Shown here in pieces: positions 50,871-59,808 of a DNA stretch of 64,000 bases. Each line of letters starts with the position of its first letter. The stretch's first letter is position 1. Made by a program: the position numbers and the translations under genes. This DNA comes from JBBQLG01 sp964251665. GTDB taxonomy: Bacteria > Bacteroidota > Bacteroidia > Cytophagales > Spirosomataceae. The DNA lies in the NCBI GenBank assembly GCA_964251665.1, contig CAXUKO010000007.1:62001-126000 (forward strand). The letters run 5' to 3'. Below the pieces are notes generated by a model. That model was not told where the DNA came from, did no database searches, and saw nothing but the letters and a program-made list of their open reading frames with translations.

Positions 50871-52301
50871 ATGAGCAAATTCCCTGAATTAACCATACTT
50901 ACCCCAGCCGATAAGGAAGCGATTGACCTGCCCCGGACGCTGGAAGACGAACCTGTAATTGGCAAAAAGCGGCTTTACATCGAAAGCTACGGCTGCCAGA
51001 TGAACTTCGCCGATAGTGAGATTGTGGCTGCGGTGATGCGTAATGCCGGTTTTGCCACGACCTCATCGGCCGCCGATGCCGACGTTATTTTCCTGAATAC
51101 CTGCGCCATTCGTGAAAACGCCGAACAGAAAGTGCGCAACCGGCTGGTTCACCTTAATGTCTTCAAAAAGCGCAAACCAGAACTGATAATCGGGTTGCTG
51201 GGCTGCATGGCCGAACGGCTGAAAACCAACCTGCTGGAAGAAGAAAAAACGGTAGATATTGTGGCTGGTCCCGACGCCTACCGCGATATTCCCCGGCTGG
51301 TCGAAGAAGCAGAATCCGGCCAAAAAGCGGTTAATGTGTTTCTGTCGCGCGAGGAAACTTACGCTGATATCGCACCCATCCGCCTGAATTCCAACGGTGT
51401 TACGGCCTTCATTTCCATCATGCGCGGCTGCAACAACATGTGTTCCTTCTGCGTCGTGCCGTACACACGCGGTCGGGAGCGCAGCCGTGATCCATATTCC
51501 ATTGTCCGCGAAGCCGAGCAGCTCTTCGCCGACGGCTACCGTGAAGTGACGCTGCTGGGCCAGAATGTAGATTCGTATAAGTGGGAAGCAGGCCCCTCTT
51601 CCCTCGCCTTCAGTTTTGCTAACCTTCTCGAAATGGTGGCGCAAATCAGTCCCGAACTACGGGTTCGATTCTCGACGTCGCATCCTAAAGACATCACGGA
51701 TGAGGTGCTGTACACTATGAAGCGGTACGATAACATCTGTAACTATATCCACCTGCCCGCACAAAGCGGCAACAGCCGGGTGCTGAAACTGATGAACCGT
51801 ACCTACGACCGGGACTGGTACATGGCCAAAATTGACCGGGTGCGGGCCATTCTAGGTGAGGATTGCGGCATCTCGACCGATATGATTTCGGGGTTCTGCT
51901 CCGAAACCGAAGCGGAACATCAGGAGACGCTGTCGCTGATGGAATACGTTCATTACGACTATGCCTATATGTTCGCCTACTCGGAGCGTCCCGGCACCCC
52001 GGCGGCTAAGAAACTGGCTGATGATATCCCGGAAATCGTTAAGCAGCAGCGCCTTGCTGAAATCATTGCCCTACAGCGGCACCACTCGGCGCTGCGCAAT
52101 GAACGGCATATCGGGCAGGTGCAGCGGGTCCTGATCGAAGGGCCGTCGAAACGCTCCGACGCCGAACTCTGCGGGCGGAATGACCAGAACAAGATGGTTA
52201 TTTTCCCGCGTGGCAACTGGCAGAAAGGCCAATACGTGGATGTGCTGGTGACGGAGTGTTCGTCGGCCACGCTGCGGGGCAACGTGGTTTGTGGTGTGTA
52301 G
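50871..52301 (+). CDS. miaB: tRNA-2-methylthio-N6-isopentenyladenosine synthase
   Basis: 476 aa. MiaB makes ms2i6A37 in tRNA. N-terminal UPF0004 cysteines Cys42 (ESYGCQMN), Cys78 (LNTCAIRENAEQ), Cys112 (LLGCMAER); radical-SAM CNNMCSFC with Cys187, 191 and 194; LPAQSGNSRVL; C-terminal TRAM domain (RVLIEGPSKRS to DVLVTECSSATLRG). It is followed by the sigma-54 regulator, lptE and secG, an order I know from other Bacteroidota, but with 145 bp and two hairpins between. Confidence 0.97.
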   Translation: MSKFPELTILTPADKEAIDLPRTLEDEPVIGKKRLYIESYGCQMNFADSEIVAAVMRNAGFATTSSAADADVIFLNTCAIRENAEQKVRNRLVHLNVFKKRKPELIIGLLGCMAERLKTNLLEEEKTVDIVAGPDAYRDIPRLVEEAESGQKAVNVFLSREETYADIAPIRLNSNGVTAFISIMRGCNNMCSFCVVPYTRGRERSRDPYSIVREAEQLFADGYREVTLLGQNVDSYKWEAGPSSLAFSFANLLEMVAQISPELRVRFSTSHPKDITDEVLYTMKRYDNICNYIHLPAQSGNSRVLKLMNRTYDRDWYMAKIDRVRAILGEDCGISTDMISGFCSETEAEHQETLSLMEYVHYDYAYMFAYSERPGTPAAKKLADDIPEIVKQQRLAEIIALQRHHSALRNERHIGQVQRVLIEGPSKRSDAELCGRNDQNKMVIFPRGNWQKGQYVDVLVTECSSATLRGNVVCGV

Positions 52302-52329
52302 TTTGTCATTCCGTTAGCCATTGTTCGTG

Positions 52330-52391
52330 GTGTCGGGTTTGATTACCCGACACACAATCATTCGGGAGAGTCGGGTTTAAGAACCCGACTC
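52330..52391. repeat. Two adjacent palindromes between miaB and the sigma-54 regulator
   Basis: First: GTGTCGGG (52330-52337) / CCCGACAC (52346-52353), 8-nt loop. Second: GAGTCGGGTT (52368-52377) / AACCCGACTC (52382-52391), 4-nt loop. They share the GTCGGGTT core and look like one dispersed palindrome family present twice. They could end miaB transcription. Confidence 0.7.
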
Positions 52392-52446
52392 CACACAAAA
52401 AGGCGTCTGTTTTAAGTAACTGACCCCAGAGCAGACGAACTCACCT

Positions 52447-53811
52447 ATGAATCTATCCGAAATTCAAAGCGTAAAACAACGCTTCGGTATAATTGGCAAT
52501 GCGCCCGCGCTTAACTACGCGATCAGCGTGGCAACGCAGGTAGCGGCCACCGACCTGACCGTCCTGATTACGGGCGAAAGCGGCAGTGGTAAAGAATCCT
52601 TTTCCAAGATCATCCATAGCCTGAGTGCCCGCAAACATGGTCAGTTTATCGCCATCAACTGCGGAGCGATTCCCGAAGGTACCATCGACTCGGAACTGTT
52701 CGGCCACGAGAAAGGCTCGTTTACCGGCGCGGTCGATTCGCGGAAAGGTTACTTCGAAACCACCAACGGCGGAACGATTTTTCTGGATGAAATTGGTGAA
52801 ATGCCCCTCGGTACCCAGGCCCGGCTGTTGCGTGTGCTCGAAAACGGCGAATTTATCCGTGTTGGCTCGTCCAAAGTGCTTAAGACCGACACCCGAGTGG
52901 TGGCCGCTACCAATGTCAATCTGCTTGATGCCGTGGAGCGGGGTAAATTTAGGGAGGATCTGTACTACCGACTGAACACGGTACCCATTTTTGTGCCGCC
53001 CCTGCGCGAACGGGGCGAAGACATCGAACTGCTGTTCCGTAAGTTCACATCGGACTTCGCCGAGCGCTACCGCATTCCGCCTATTCAGCTCACCGCCGAC
53101 GCCAAGCAGGTGTTGCTGCGCTACCCGTTTCCGGGTAACATCCGGCAACTGAAAAACCTGGCCGAGCAGATTTCGATTCTGGAATCGGAGCAGAACACCC
53201 CCATTACGGGCGAAACGCTGACCCGTTACCTGCCCCAGCCGCAACCCAGCAGCAGACCGTCGTTATCGCTGGCACCAACGGGGCATTCGGGTGGAGCAGC
53301 CGACAGCTTTTCAGAGCGCGAACTGCTCTATAAAGTCCTGTTCGATATGCGCCGGGACATGAATGACCTCAAGCGGCTGGTACTCGACGTGCTGAGCGAT
53401 GAGCAGAACGGCAGTCAGATCCTGAATAACCATAAAGAGCTGTTCGACACGCTGCAAACGGACCCTTATCCCGAAGCACCCCGTCCTGTCAGTCCCGCCG
53501 ATCCCTCGCGGCTCCTGCCACCGGGTCATACCGAATCGGGCCGGTCGGCTGGTCCGGCGGCACCGGCCTACGTGGCCCCTGAACCTTACAACAACTACGA
53601 CGACGATGAACCCGCCGTGGTGACGGTAGAAGACATTACGCACGAAACGGAGGAAGACGATTCGCTGTCGCTGGAGAAAAAGGAGCGCGAAATGATCGAA
53701 AAAGCCCTTCGGCGGAACAACAATAAACGAAAGTATGCCGCTCAGGCACTCGGTATCTCGGAGCGGACGTTATACCGGAAGATTAAACAGTATCAGATTG
53801 ATGAAGACTAA
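52447..53811 (+). CDS. Sigma-54-dependent transcriptional regulator (AAA+ / Fis)
   Basis: 454 aa. AAA+ domain about 14-240: Walker A GESGSGKES (43-51), sigma-54 contact loop GSFTGA (90-95, GAFTGA usual), Walker B GGTIFLDEIGEM, arginine segment YYRLNTVPIFVPPLRERGED. A Pro-rich acidic linker (about 260-405) precedes a Fis-type helix-turn-helix (MIEKALRRNNNKRKYAAQAL and on). No N-terminal receiver domain, so it is controlled by something other than phosphorylation of itself. First gene of the lptE-secG operon. Confidence 0.93.
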   Translation: MNLSEIQSVKQRFGIIGNAPALNYAISVATQVAATDLTVLITGESGSGKESFSKIIHSLSARKHGQFIAINCGAIPEGTIDSELFGHEKGSFTGAVDSRKGYFETTNGGTIFLDEIGEMPLGTQARLLRVLENGEFIRVGSSKVLKTDTRVVAATNVNLLDAVERGKFREDLYYRLNTVPIFVPPLRERGEDIELLFRKFTSDFAERYRIPPIQLTADAKQVLLRYPFPGNIRQLKNLAEQISILESEQNTPITGETLTRYLPQPQPSSRPSLSLAPTGHSGGAADSFSERELLYKVLFDMRRDMNDLKRLVLDVLSDEQNGSQILNNHKELFDTLQTDPYPEAPRPVSPADPSRLLPPGHTESGRSAGPAAPAYVAPEPYNNYDDDEPAVVTVEDITHETEEDDSLSLEKKEREMIEKALRRNNNKRKYAAQALGISERTLYRKIKQYQIDED

Positions 53812-54322
53812 ACACTTGGGGGTACTACGCAATGGGCTGTGGCTGGTCGTGATGGGCTGGTTGCTGACATCGTGCGGAGTCTACTCCTTCACGGGTACCA
53901 CGCTCTCACCGGCCCTGAAGACAATTACGATCAATAACTTTACGCTGCAAACGGCGGGCGGACCGGCCAACCTGCCCCTCACCCTGAATGAGCGGCTGCG
54001 GGAATATTACCAGCGTTACACCAACCTGAAGGTAGTACCGGCCAACGGCGATTTGCTGATTGAGGGCACCATCTCGGGCTACGAAGTGCTGGCTATTGCG
54101 CCCACGGCTCAGGATCAGGCGGGCGTTAACCGGCTCCAGATTACCGTACAGGTGCGGTTCACCAACAATAAAGACGACACCAAGAACTTCGACCAGGCGT
54201 TTTCGTTCTATAAAGATTTCCCGCAGAACCAGACCCTGACGCAGAACGAGCCCCGGCTGGTGCCCCTCATTCTGGACCAGATCGTCCTGGACGTTTTCAA
54301 TAAAACAGCCGCCGACTGGTAA
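53801..54322 (+). CDS. lptE: LPS-assembly lipoprotein LptE
   Basis: 173 aa from ATG 53801, overlapping the sigma-54 regulator gene by 11 bp. Lipobox LLTSC followed by GVYSFTGTTL, the Bacteroidota LptE start; TITINNFTLQTAGGPANLPL, LNERLREYYQRYTNLKVVPANGD, and a C-terminal helix (ILDQIVLDVFNKTAADW). It plugs the LptD barrel that delivers lipopolysaccharide to the cell surface. Sequence similarity to E. coli LptE is weak; call rests on pattern and operon place. Confidence 0.85.
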   Translation: MKTKHLGVLRNGLWLVVMGWLLTSCGVYSFTGTTLSPALKTITINNFTLQTAGGPANLPLTLNERLREYYQRYTNLKVVPANGDLLIEGTISGYEVLAIAPTAQDQAGVNRLQITVQVRFTNNKDDTKNFDQAFSFYKDFPQNQTLTQNEPRLVPLILDQIVLDVFNKTAADW

Positions 54323-54345
54323 TCTTTAGTGATAAGTAGTAAGTT

Positions 54346-54448
54346 GGTAAGGCGGTAAGTGGTAAGGTATAAGTCGGTAAGTGCTTCGCCATGGTAGCTG
54401 ACTTACTTACCACTTACTGACTTACACCTTACCACTTACCGCCTTACC
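54346..54448. repeat. 38-nt near-perfect inverted repeat of GTAAG words
   Basis: Arms 54346-54383 and 54411-54448 pair with two G-U-type mismatches around a 27-nt spacer. Both arms are built of GGTAAG/GTAAGTGG words at about 7-nt steps. It lies between lptE and the next gene, inside what should be one operon, so the transcript would carry a long hairpin. Similar words occur at 12327-12346. Confidence 0.8.
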
Positions 54449-54457
54449 GACTCCCTT

Positions 54458-55330
54458 ATGCAGGCTCTCGATAAAGAAACGTTTTCGTATTGGGTTACCC
54501 GCCCCGACGACCTCACCCTCACCGACTACCGGCAGTTGCAGGAGAGCGTAAAAGCCTATCCGTACTGTCAGGCACTGTACACACTGGCGGCTAAAGGCGC
54601 GTCGATTCATCAGAAAAGCCAGACCATTCCGCTGGTGCGGGAAGCCGCAGCGCACGCCCTCAGCCGCAATGCCCTGCGAAAACTGATCGACAATGAGTTT
54701 CAGTGGTCCGACAATCTGCTCTCCAAATTAAATGAGCTTTCGTTACGGCACGTACCCATCCCGGACGATTACGAGCAGGAGAGTTATGCGCTGTTCAAAG
54801 CCAAAACAGGACTGAGCGATGGGTTTCCCCGTTTGCCATTGATTCGGGTGCCCAAACCGGCGTTTTCCGAAGACATTCAGCCGCTTATTCCCGACGACAC
54901 GACGCTGACCGAAACAACGCTGCAAAACGACCTGGAACAGCAGGCCGCTCCCGATGCCGCCCGGTCTGAAAGCAGTAACTCCGGCGATGCTACGGGGGGA
55001 GATGCACAGTCCGGCGCTTTGGTAACGGGTACAGAACCCCAGTCTGATCCTGAACGACTGCGTCAATTGGAGATTATCGAGATGTTTATCCGCAATGAAC
55101 CCCGGATTTCGCCCGTTCGCAGCAAACTCGACGGGGTGCCCGAGCAGGAGGACCTGACCCGGCGCAATACCGCCACCATCGACGGGCTGGCGACCGAGAG
55201 CCTGGCTAAAATCATGGTGAAGCAGGGCAAAACGGCGAAAGCCATCGAGATATATGAAAAGTTGATCTTGAAATATCCCGACAAAAACGCGTACTTTGCG
55301 GGTAAAATCAGAGAACTGCGGGGCAATTGA
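54458..55330 (+). CDS. TPR-like helical protein of the lptE-secG operon
   Basis: 290 aa. Helical N-terminus (TLTDYRQLQESVKAYPYCQA; ALYTLAAKGASIHQKS) and a C-terminal pair of helices typical of TPR (TESLAKIMVKQGKTAKAIEI and KYPDKNAYFAGKIREL). The middle is acidic and of low complexity. No signal peptide. The gene sits between lptE and secG as in other Bacteroidota; function unknown, perhaps an adaptor for envelope biogenesis (inference). Confidence 0.8.
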   Translation: MQALDKETFSYWVTRPDDLTLTDYRQLQESVKAYPYCQALYTLAAKGASIHQKSQTIPLVREAAAHALSRNALRKLIDNEFQWSDNLLSKLNELSLRHVPIPDDYEQESYALFKAKTGLSDGFPRLPLIRVPKPAFSEDIQPLIPDDTTLTETTLQNDLEQQAAPDAARSESSNSGDATGGDAQSGALVTGTEPQSDPERLRQLEIIEMFIRNEPRISPVRSKLDGVPEQEDLTRRNTATIDGLATESLAKIMVKQGKTAKAIEIYEKLILKYPDKNAYFAGKIRELRGN

Positions 55331-55416
55331 GTAACATGGCAAACCGATAAAACCTCCTCTCCTACTGATAACTATCTATTGACAACCGCGCCGGCGTTCC
55401 GGTGATAACTGATTTT

Positions 55417-55818
55417 ATGGTAACGGCATGTATTGTCCTGATTTGTATTCTGACCCTTCTGTTAATTCTGATCGTACTGGTCCAAAACTCCAAGGGCGGT
55501 GGACTCGCCGGTGAGTTTGGCGGGCTTGGCTCAAACCAGTTGATGGGCGTCAAAAAAACCACTGACCTGCTGGAACAGATTACCTGGGGCCTGGGGGTTG
55601 GCGTGATGGTACTGACGCTGGCAACCTACGTTTTGGTTGACCGCACCGGCGGTGACCTGCTGAACAGTGTCAACGTAGAGAAGGCACAAACCAAAACCCT
55701 GCCCGGCAGTGGCTTAACGGCTCCCGCCCCTGGTGGTGCAGCGCCAGCCACGCAACCCGCCCCGGTGAACAATCCGACGCAGGCACCCGGTGCAGGCACA
55801 CCCGCTCCGCAGAAATAG
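55417..55818 (+). CDS. secG: Preprotein translocase subunit SecG
   Basis: 133 aa from ATG 55417 (a GTG 15 bases upstream is possible). Two membrane segments: about 1-23 (VTACIVLICILTLLLILIVL) and about 50-70, separated by the typical NSKGGGLAGEFGG and LMGVKKTTDLLEQITW loop. The C-terminal 50 residues are Pro/Ala/Thr-rich (APGGAAPATQPAPVNNPTQA), a tail longer than in E. coli SecG. Works with SecYE in protein export. Confidence 0.93.
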   Translation: MVTACIVLICILTLLLILIVLVQNSKGGGLAGEFGGLGSNQLMGVKKTTDLLEQITWGLGVGVMVLTLATYVLVDRTGGDLLNSVNVEKAQTKTLPGSGLTAPAPGGAAPATQPAPVNNPTQAPGAGTPAPQK

Positions 55819-55838
55819 GGCATTCAACACTCTCCTCT

Positions 55839-55875
55839 AAAAAAGGCCGCTCCTCAATGGGTAGCGGCCTTTTTT
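55839..55875 (+). terminator. Terminator of the sigma-54 / lptE / secG operon
   Basis: AAAAAAGGCCGCT (55839-55851) / AGCGGCCTTTTTT (55863-55875), 11-nt loop, T6 at the end. Confidence 0.9.
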
Positions 55876-56043
55876 GCGTTCAGAACCTGAGCAAATAAAC
55901 GGTCTGATCCTTGTTTTACGCCATTTTCTCCCGGCAAAAGGCTGTTTTTAGTGAACTGGTTATGGGGTATATTTCCGGCCCGTTCTGGTGCCGGTTTTGC
56001 ATCTGGACGGATACAACCTCATCAATCAACCGCTTAACGCCTT

Positions 56044-57099
56044 ATGCGCAACTACTACCTTATTCTTCTGATTGGTTTTATTCACACCGCCACCCTGGGG
56101 CAGATAACGCCACCCGGACAAACCACATCCGCAGCCCCCGACCTGAACGAGCGGGTCAGGATGATGGAGGAAAATACACGCTTCGCTGATCAGGGGCTGA
56201 CCAAAACCATTGATGACCTGCTCTGGTACCAGAAACTCGGCGATGTAGCCGTGATCGACAAGGTACTCTACACCAGTAAGCCACCCCACGTTATCAAAAA
56301 CCCGACCGGACAGGGAGCCAACAACCCGGTTGTGATTCCGGCGTATACATTTGCAGCTAAGAAGTTTGCGTCGGCCAAAAAGCTGCCGCTGCTGGTTATG
56401 GTTCACGACGGTATTCACGGTGATTTCAGCACACTCTACGCCCATATTGTGCGCGAACTACTTGATCAGGGCTACTTGATTATCGCGCCCGAATACCGGG
56501 GCAGTGTCGGTTATGGCGGAGTCTTTTATAACCAGATCGACTACGGCGATTATGAAAATGACGACGTGCTGGCCGGGAAGCAGTGGGCCGTTGAGAACCT
56601 GCCCCAGGCCGACGCCGACCGAACCGGCATTATCGGCTGGAGTCATGGCGGCATGATTTCGCTGATGAACATCTTCGACCACCCCGACGACTACAAAGTG
56701 GCGTATGCCGGGGTGCCTGTCACGGACATCATCGCCCGGCTGGGCTACAAACCCCAAGCCTACCGGACTATCTTTTCGGAGGCTACCCACATTGGCAAAG
56801 ACCCTGCCGACAACGTAGCCGAATACCGTCGGCGGTCACCGGTCTGGAACGCCCAGAAGCTCAAAACACCCCTGCTGATTCATACCAACACCAACGATGA
56901 GGACGTGAATGTGCTGGAAGTCGAATCACTAATTAATGCGCTGAAAGCCCACGAAAAGAAGTTCGAGTACAAGATTTATCAGGATGCGCCGGGTGGGCAC
57001 AGTTTCAACCGGCTCGATACGAAACTGGCCCGTGAGTCGCGCGGAGAGATCTACCGGTTTCTGGCCCGCTACCTGACACCACCCAACCCGGCAAAATAA
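56044..57099 (+). CDS. Secreted S9-like alpha/beta hydrolase
   Basis: 351 aa with signal peptide MRNYYLILLIGFIHTATLGQ. LPLLVMVHDGIHGDF (oxyanion region), GYLIIAPEYRGSVGYGG, nucleophile Ser200 in GWSHGG, Asp in TNTNDEDVN, His in GGHSFNR. The APEYRGS.GYG and GWSHGG pattern is typical of prolyl-oligopeptidase-like (S9) peptidases, but the N-terminal propeller is missing, so it is a catalytic domain alone. Peptidase or esterase, periplasmic. Confidence 0.85.
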   Translation: MRNYYLILLIGFIHTATLGQITPPGQTTSAAPDLNERVRMMEENTRFADQGLTKTIDDLLWYQKLGDVAVIDKVLYTSKPPHVIKNPTGQGANNPVVIPAYTFAAKKFASAKKLPLLVMVHDGIHGDFSTLYAHIVRELLDQGYLIIAPEYRGSVGYGGVFYNQIDYGDYENDDVLAGKQWAVENLPQADADRTGIIGWSHGGMISLMNIFDHPDDYKVAYAGVPVTDIIARLGYKPQAYRTIFSEATHIGKDPADNVAEYRRRSPVWNAQKLKTPLLIHTNTNDEDVNVLEVESLINALKAHEKKFEYKIYQDAPGGHSFNRLDTKLARESRGEIYRFLARYLTPPNPAK

Positions 57100-57118
57100 G
57101 CAGCAGGTACCAGTTCTC

Positions 57119-58012
57119 TTACCGGGCGGGTTTGCCTATCCCTGCATTCTCCGACACCTCTCCGGCAAACCCGGCCCAATCGATGTCGTTTCTGCCTTTG
57201 GCTACCATCGCCGTCATTTGCTGAAACACAATATTGGCGAACGGCATGGGCACTAAGGCTTTTTGAGCCTCGTCCAGCACGAGCCGTATATCCTTACGAA
57301 TCAGCGACGGCGGGGCACCAACGGGCATATAGACTTCTTCGGCAATGAGTTTTCCGTAGTTTTTGTAGACCGGCGAGGCAAACAGCGTTTCGGTAAAAAA
57401 GTCGTACACCTGCGCGCGGGCAATGCCATTTTTCTCGGCCAGTGTAAAGGCTTCGGCCATGGCCTCAATGGCGCAGCCGAGCAGAAAGTTGCCGCTTAAT
57501 TTGACCACGTTAGCGGCTCCGGCATCATCGCCAAAATCGTACACGCCCTGCCCGATCAAATCCAGCAGCGGCCGAACCGTAGCCTTAGCTTCGGCATCGC
57601 CCGATGTAGCCAGCCAGAGTTTGGCCGCCTGAGCCGCTTCGGGTTTACCGAATACCGGACACGCCACATAACAGGTTTTAGCCTGCTTGTGAGCCTCGGC
57701 TAATTGCCGGGCCGTGTCGGGTGCTACCGTACTGTGCGACAGGTGAATGGCTCCTTCGGGCATACGGGGTAACAGCCCGAACTCACCAGTCGTGACTTCG
57801 CGCAGAGCCGCATCATCAGTTACCATTGTGCATACCACATCCGCATTTTCGACAGCCTCAGCGGGGGTAGCCGCCCACTTCGCCCCCGATTTTAACAGGG
57901 GTAGTGCCCTGGCTTTAGTGCGATTATACACCGTTAATTCATGACCACCGCTGAGCAGATGGCGGGCGATGGCTTCGCCCATGTTTCCTAAACCAATGAA
58001 AGCAATTTGCAT
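57119..58012 (-). CDS. 3-hydroxyisobutyrate-dehydrogenase-family oxidoreductase
   Basis: 297 aa. N-terminal Rossmann IGLGNMG (6-12) followed by VYNRTKARA, with Arg after the second strand favouring NADP(H); DVVCTMVTDDAALREV; HLSHSTVAPDTAR; VACPVFGKPEAA; KLSGNFLLGCAIEAMAEAF with the catalytic Lys; C-terminal helical domain. Likely reduces a short-chain aldehyde acid (GLYR/SSA-reductase-like); the substrate cannot be told. Single gene just upstream of the stress-protein genes. Confidence 0.9.
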   Translation of the reverse strand: MQIAFIGLGNMGEAIARHLLSGGHELTVYNRTKARALPLLKSGAKWAATPAEAVENADVVCTMVTDDAALREVTTGEFGLLPRMPEGAIHLSHSTVAPDTARQLAEAHKQAKTCYVACPVFGKPEAAQAAKLWLATSGDAEAKATVRPLLDLIGQGVYDFGDDAGAANVVKLSGNFLLGCAIEAMAEAFTLAEKNGIARAQVYDFFTETLFASPVYKNYGKLIAEEVYMPVGAPPSLIRKDIRLVLDEAQKALVPMPFANIVFQQMTAMVAKGRNDIDWAGFAGEVSENAGIGKPAR

Positions 58013-58024
58013 GATACAAAGATA

Positions 58025-58876
58025 TTAAACAGCACTCAGGGCGCGATAAACGAGAATCGGCGTCTCGGTCAGAATGACCATACGGTCCGTTTGACTGGGG
58101 TTAAACAGGCCCGACAGAAAATCATGCTCGATGGTGGTCATCACCAGCAGGTCGGGCTGATGGCTGGTGAGATAGTCCGTGATGCCCTCGGTTACGGTAG
58201 GGGCCTGTATCTGTTCGGTGTGTAACGGCCCATCAGCCAGCGTCTGCAACGAGGCAGTAGCGACAGGGTTAGCTGCCACATCAGGCTGATTCTGCGCCTG
58301 AACAGTGAGCGCACTGACGGTTGCGCCAAAGGTCTGGGCCAGGTCAACGAGTTGGCTGAATTCAGTTCGTTGATCAACGGCCATGGGCGTCGCGAAGACA
58401 ATAGTTTTCAGCTGAACCGGTCGGGTGTCACCCGTTGGCACAACCAGCACCGGGCAATGCGCTTCCCGAACTACACCGGTCGCTTCGGTGCCTACCAACC
58501 GCTCGAAAAAGTTAGTCAGCTGACCGCGTCCCGTAATAATCAGGTCGGCCCGATGCTCATCTGCTGCGGACAGGATGCCTTCTTTCACCGCTCCCCACCG
58601 AAAATCGGTTTGGCAATTGATCCCTTCCGACTGAAGCTGCGCAGCCAGTTTAGTTAGCTGCTCCCGGTCGACGGATTCGATAGCGCCGGTTTCTACGGGC
58701 ATGGTCAGGCCAGGATTCATATCCCCCGCCGTCAGGAACGACGGATCGGGCATGGGCTGAGGTTGCACGTGAACCAGCACGAGCGTGGCCTTATACTGGC
58801 GGGCGAACAGCCGGGCCCAGTTGAGCGCGGGCGTGGCTGCTTCCGTAAAGTCGGTCGGAAAAAGAATCGTTTTCAT
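58025..58876 (-). CDS. Tandem-domain universal stress protein A
   Basis: 283 aa from ATG 58874-58876. Two UspA domains: MKTILFPTDFTEAATPALNW and, after about residue 145, VQLKTIVFATPMAVDQRTEF. The ATP motif of domain 1 reads TGRGQLTNFFERLVGTEATG, in which the second Gly of G-x-x-G is Gln, so nucleotide binding may be changed. Cytosolic stress-response protein. Followed on the same strand by a 3-HIBDH-like gene; an upstream paralogue is at 58956. Confidence 0.9.
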   Translation of the reverse strand: MKTILFPTDFTEAATPALNWARLFARQYKATLVLVHVQPQPMPDPSFLTAGDMNPGLTMPVETGAIESVDREQLTKLAAQLQSEGINCQTDFRWGAVKEGILSAADEHRADLIITGRGQLTNFFERLVGTEATGVVREAHCPVLVVPTGDTRPVQLKTIVFATPMAVDQRTEFSQLVDLAQTFGATVSALTVQAQNQPDVAANPVATASLQTLADGPLHTEQIQAPTVTEGITDYLTSHQPDLLVMTTIEHDFLSGLFNPSQTDRMVILTETPILVYRALSAV

Positions 58877-58955
58877 GGTGGCGGTCAGGTTAGGATAAAC
58901 CATAACAACAGGCTACCCGTATCGGCCAGCCTGTTGCGGATTAAGTAGCAATACG

Positions 58956-59675
58956 TCAGGATTTTTTGGGGTGAAACACCAATACCGGCACTTTGGCCGT
59001 ACTCAGCACCCGGTCGGCGGGGTTCGTCGAAAACAGACCACCTTTTTTATAGTCTGTTACCACAATCAGATCAGCCGAACTGGCCCCGACTTCGTCCGTT
59101 GATTTATAGTCGACCGGCACGTCGAAGGCATCCGTCAGGTCGCTTAGTTGGTCACTCATTTCAGCCTGTGAGGAGTCGGGCTGCATGGCGTAGAGGATGG
59201 AGCGAACCTGAGCAGGCAGGTGCAGATCGGTGTCGGTTAACTGCGGCAGGACCAGTACCGGGCAGGTTGCCGCGTGAGCAACTTCATCGGCTACACTCCC
59301 TGCTAACCGGTCGAATATGGTCCGAATACCGCTGTGACCGGCAATTATCAGGTCAGCGCCGTACTGACGGGCTGCGGCCATAATTTCATCGTCGATTGAT
59401 CCCATACGCCAGTCGGCTTGTGCCGCAAAGCCAGCCGTCTGCAACTCATCGGCGAGTTCGGTCAGGCGATGCTGCCCGATGATTTCCAGATCATGCGATG
59501 CGGCCATACCCACGCCCATGTCGCCCATAGCGGGGAGCGTGGTGTCGGCGAGCATGGGCTGGTAAACGTGCAGCAGCGTGATGGATGCCCCGGTTTTACG
59601 GGCAAAAAGGCGTGCCCAGTCGATGGCTGCTGTGGTGGTGTCGGTGAAATCTGTGGGAAGCAGGATGCTTTTCAT
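58956..59675 (-). CDS. Universal stress protein B with reduced second domain
   Basis: 239 aa. MKSILLPTDFTDTTTAAIDW and RLFARKTGASITLLHVYQP begin a complete UspA domain; ATP motif AGHSGIRTIFDRLAGSVADE is an intact G-x-x-G-9x-G-S. The second domain (from about 155) is shorter than in the neighbouring paralogue (239 vs 283 aa overall). The two paralogues share start sequence and layout and arose by tandem duplication. Confidence 0.9.
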   Translation of the reverse strand: MKSILLPTDFTDTTTAAIDWARLFARKTGASITLLHVYQPMLADTTLPAMGDMGVGMAASHDLEIIGQHRLTELADELQTAGFAAQADWRMGSIDDEIMAAARQYGADLIIAGHSGIRTIFDRLAGSVADEVAHAATCPVLVLPQLTDTDLHLPAQVRSILYAMQPDSSQAEMSDQLSDLTDAFDVPVDYKSTDEVGASSADLIVVTDYKKGGLFSTNPADRVLSTAKVPVLVFHPKKS

Positions 59676-59685
59676 AACGTGCTGT

Positions 59686-59790
59686 TAGTTTGTAGTTTGT
59701 GGTTTGCTGTTGATTGTCAATGACAGAATCTCTATGCAGCCGGGCGGAAGCGCAAACGTCAGCCCGGCACAAACCACGAACTACAAACCA
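59686..59790. repeat. 21-nt inverted repeat of TAGTTTGTGGTTTG words
   Basis: TAGTTTGTAGTTTGTGGTTT (59686-59705) and its inverted copy at 59771-59790 (AAACCACGAACTACAAACCA) pair with two mismatches. It fills the gap between the stress-protein gene start and the SPFH gene end; same architecture as the GTAAG element at 54346 but different words. Confidence 0.65.
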
Positions 59791-59808
59791 CGAACGGCTC
59801 GTCTATGT

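Noticed and set aside
54346..54448. Possible CRISPR-like repeat array
   Set aside because: The units are short words in inverted arms, without direct repeats of 25-40 bp separated by unique spacers, and no cas gene is present.
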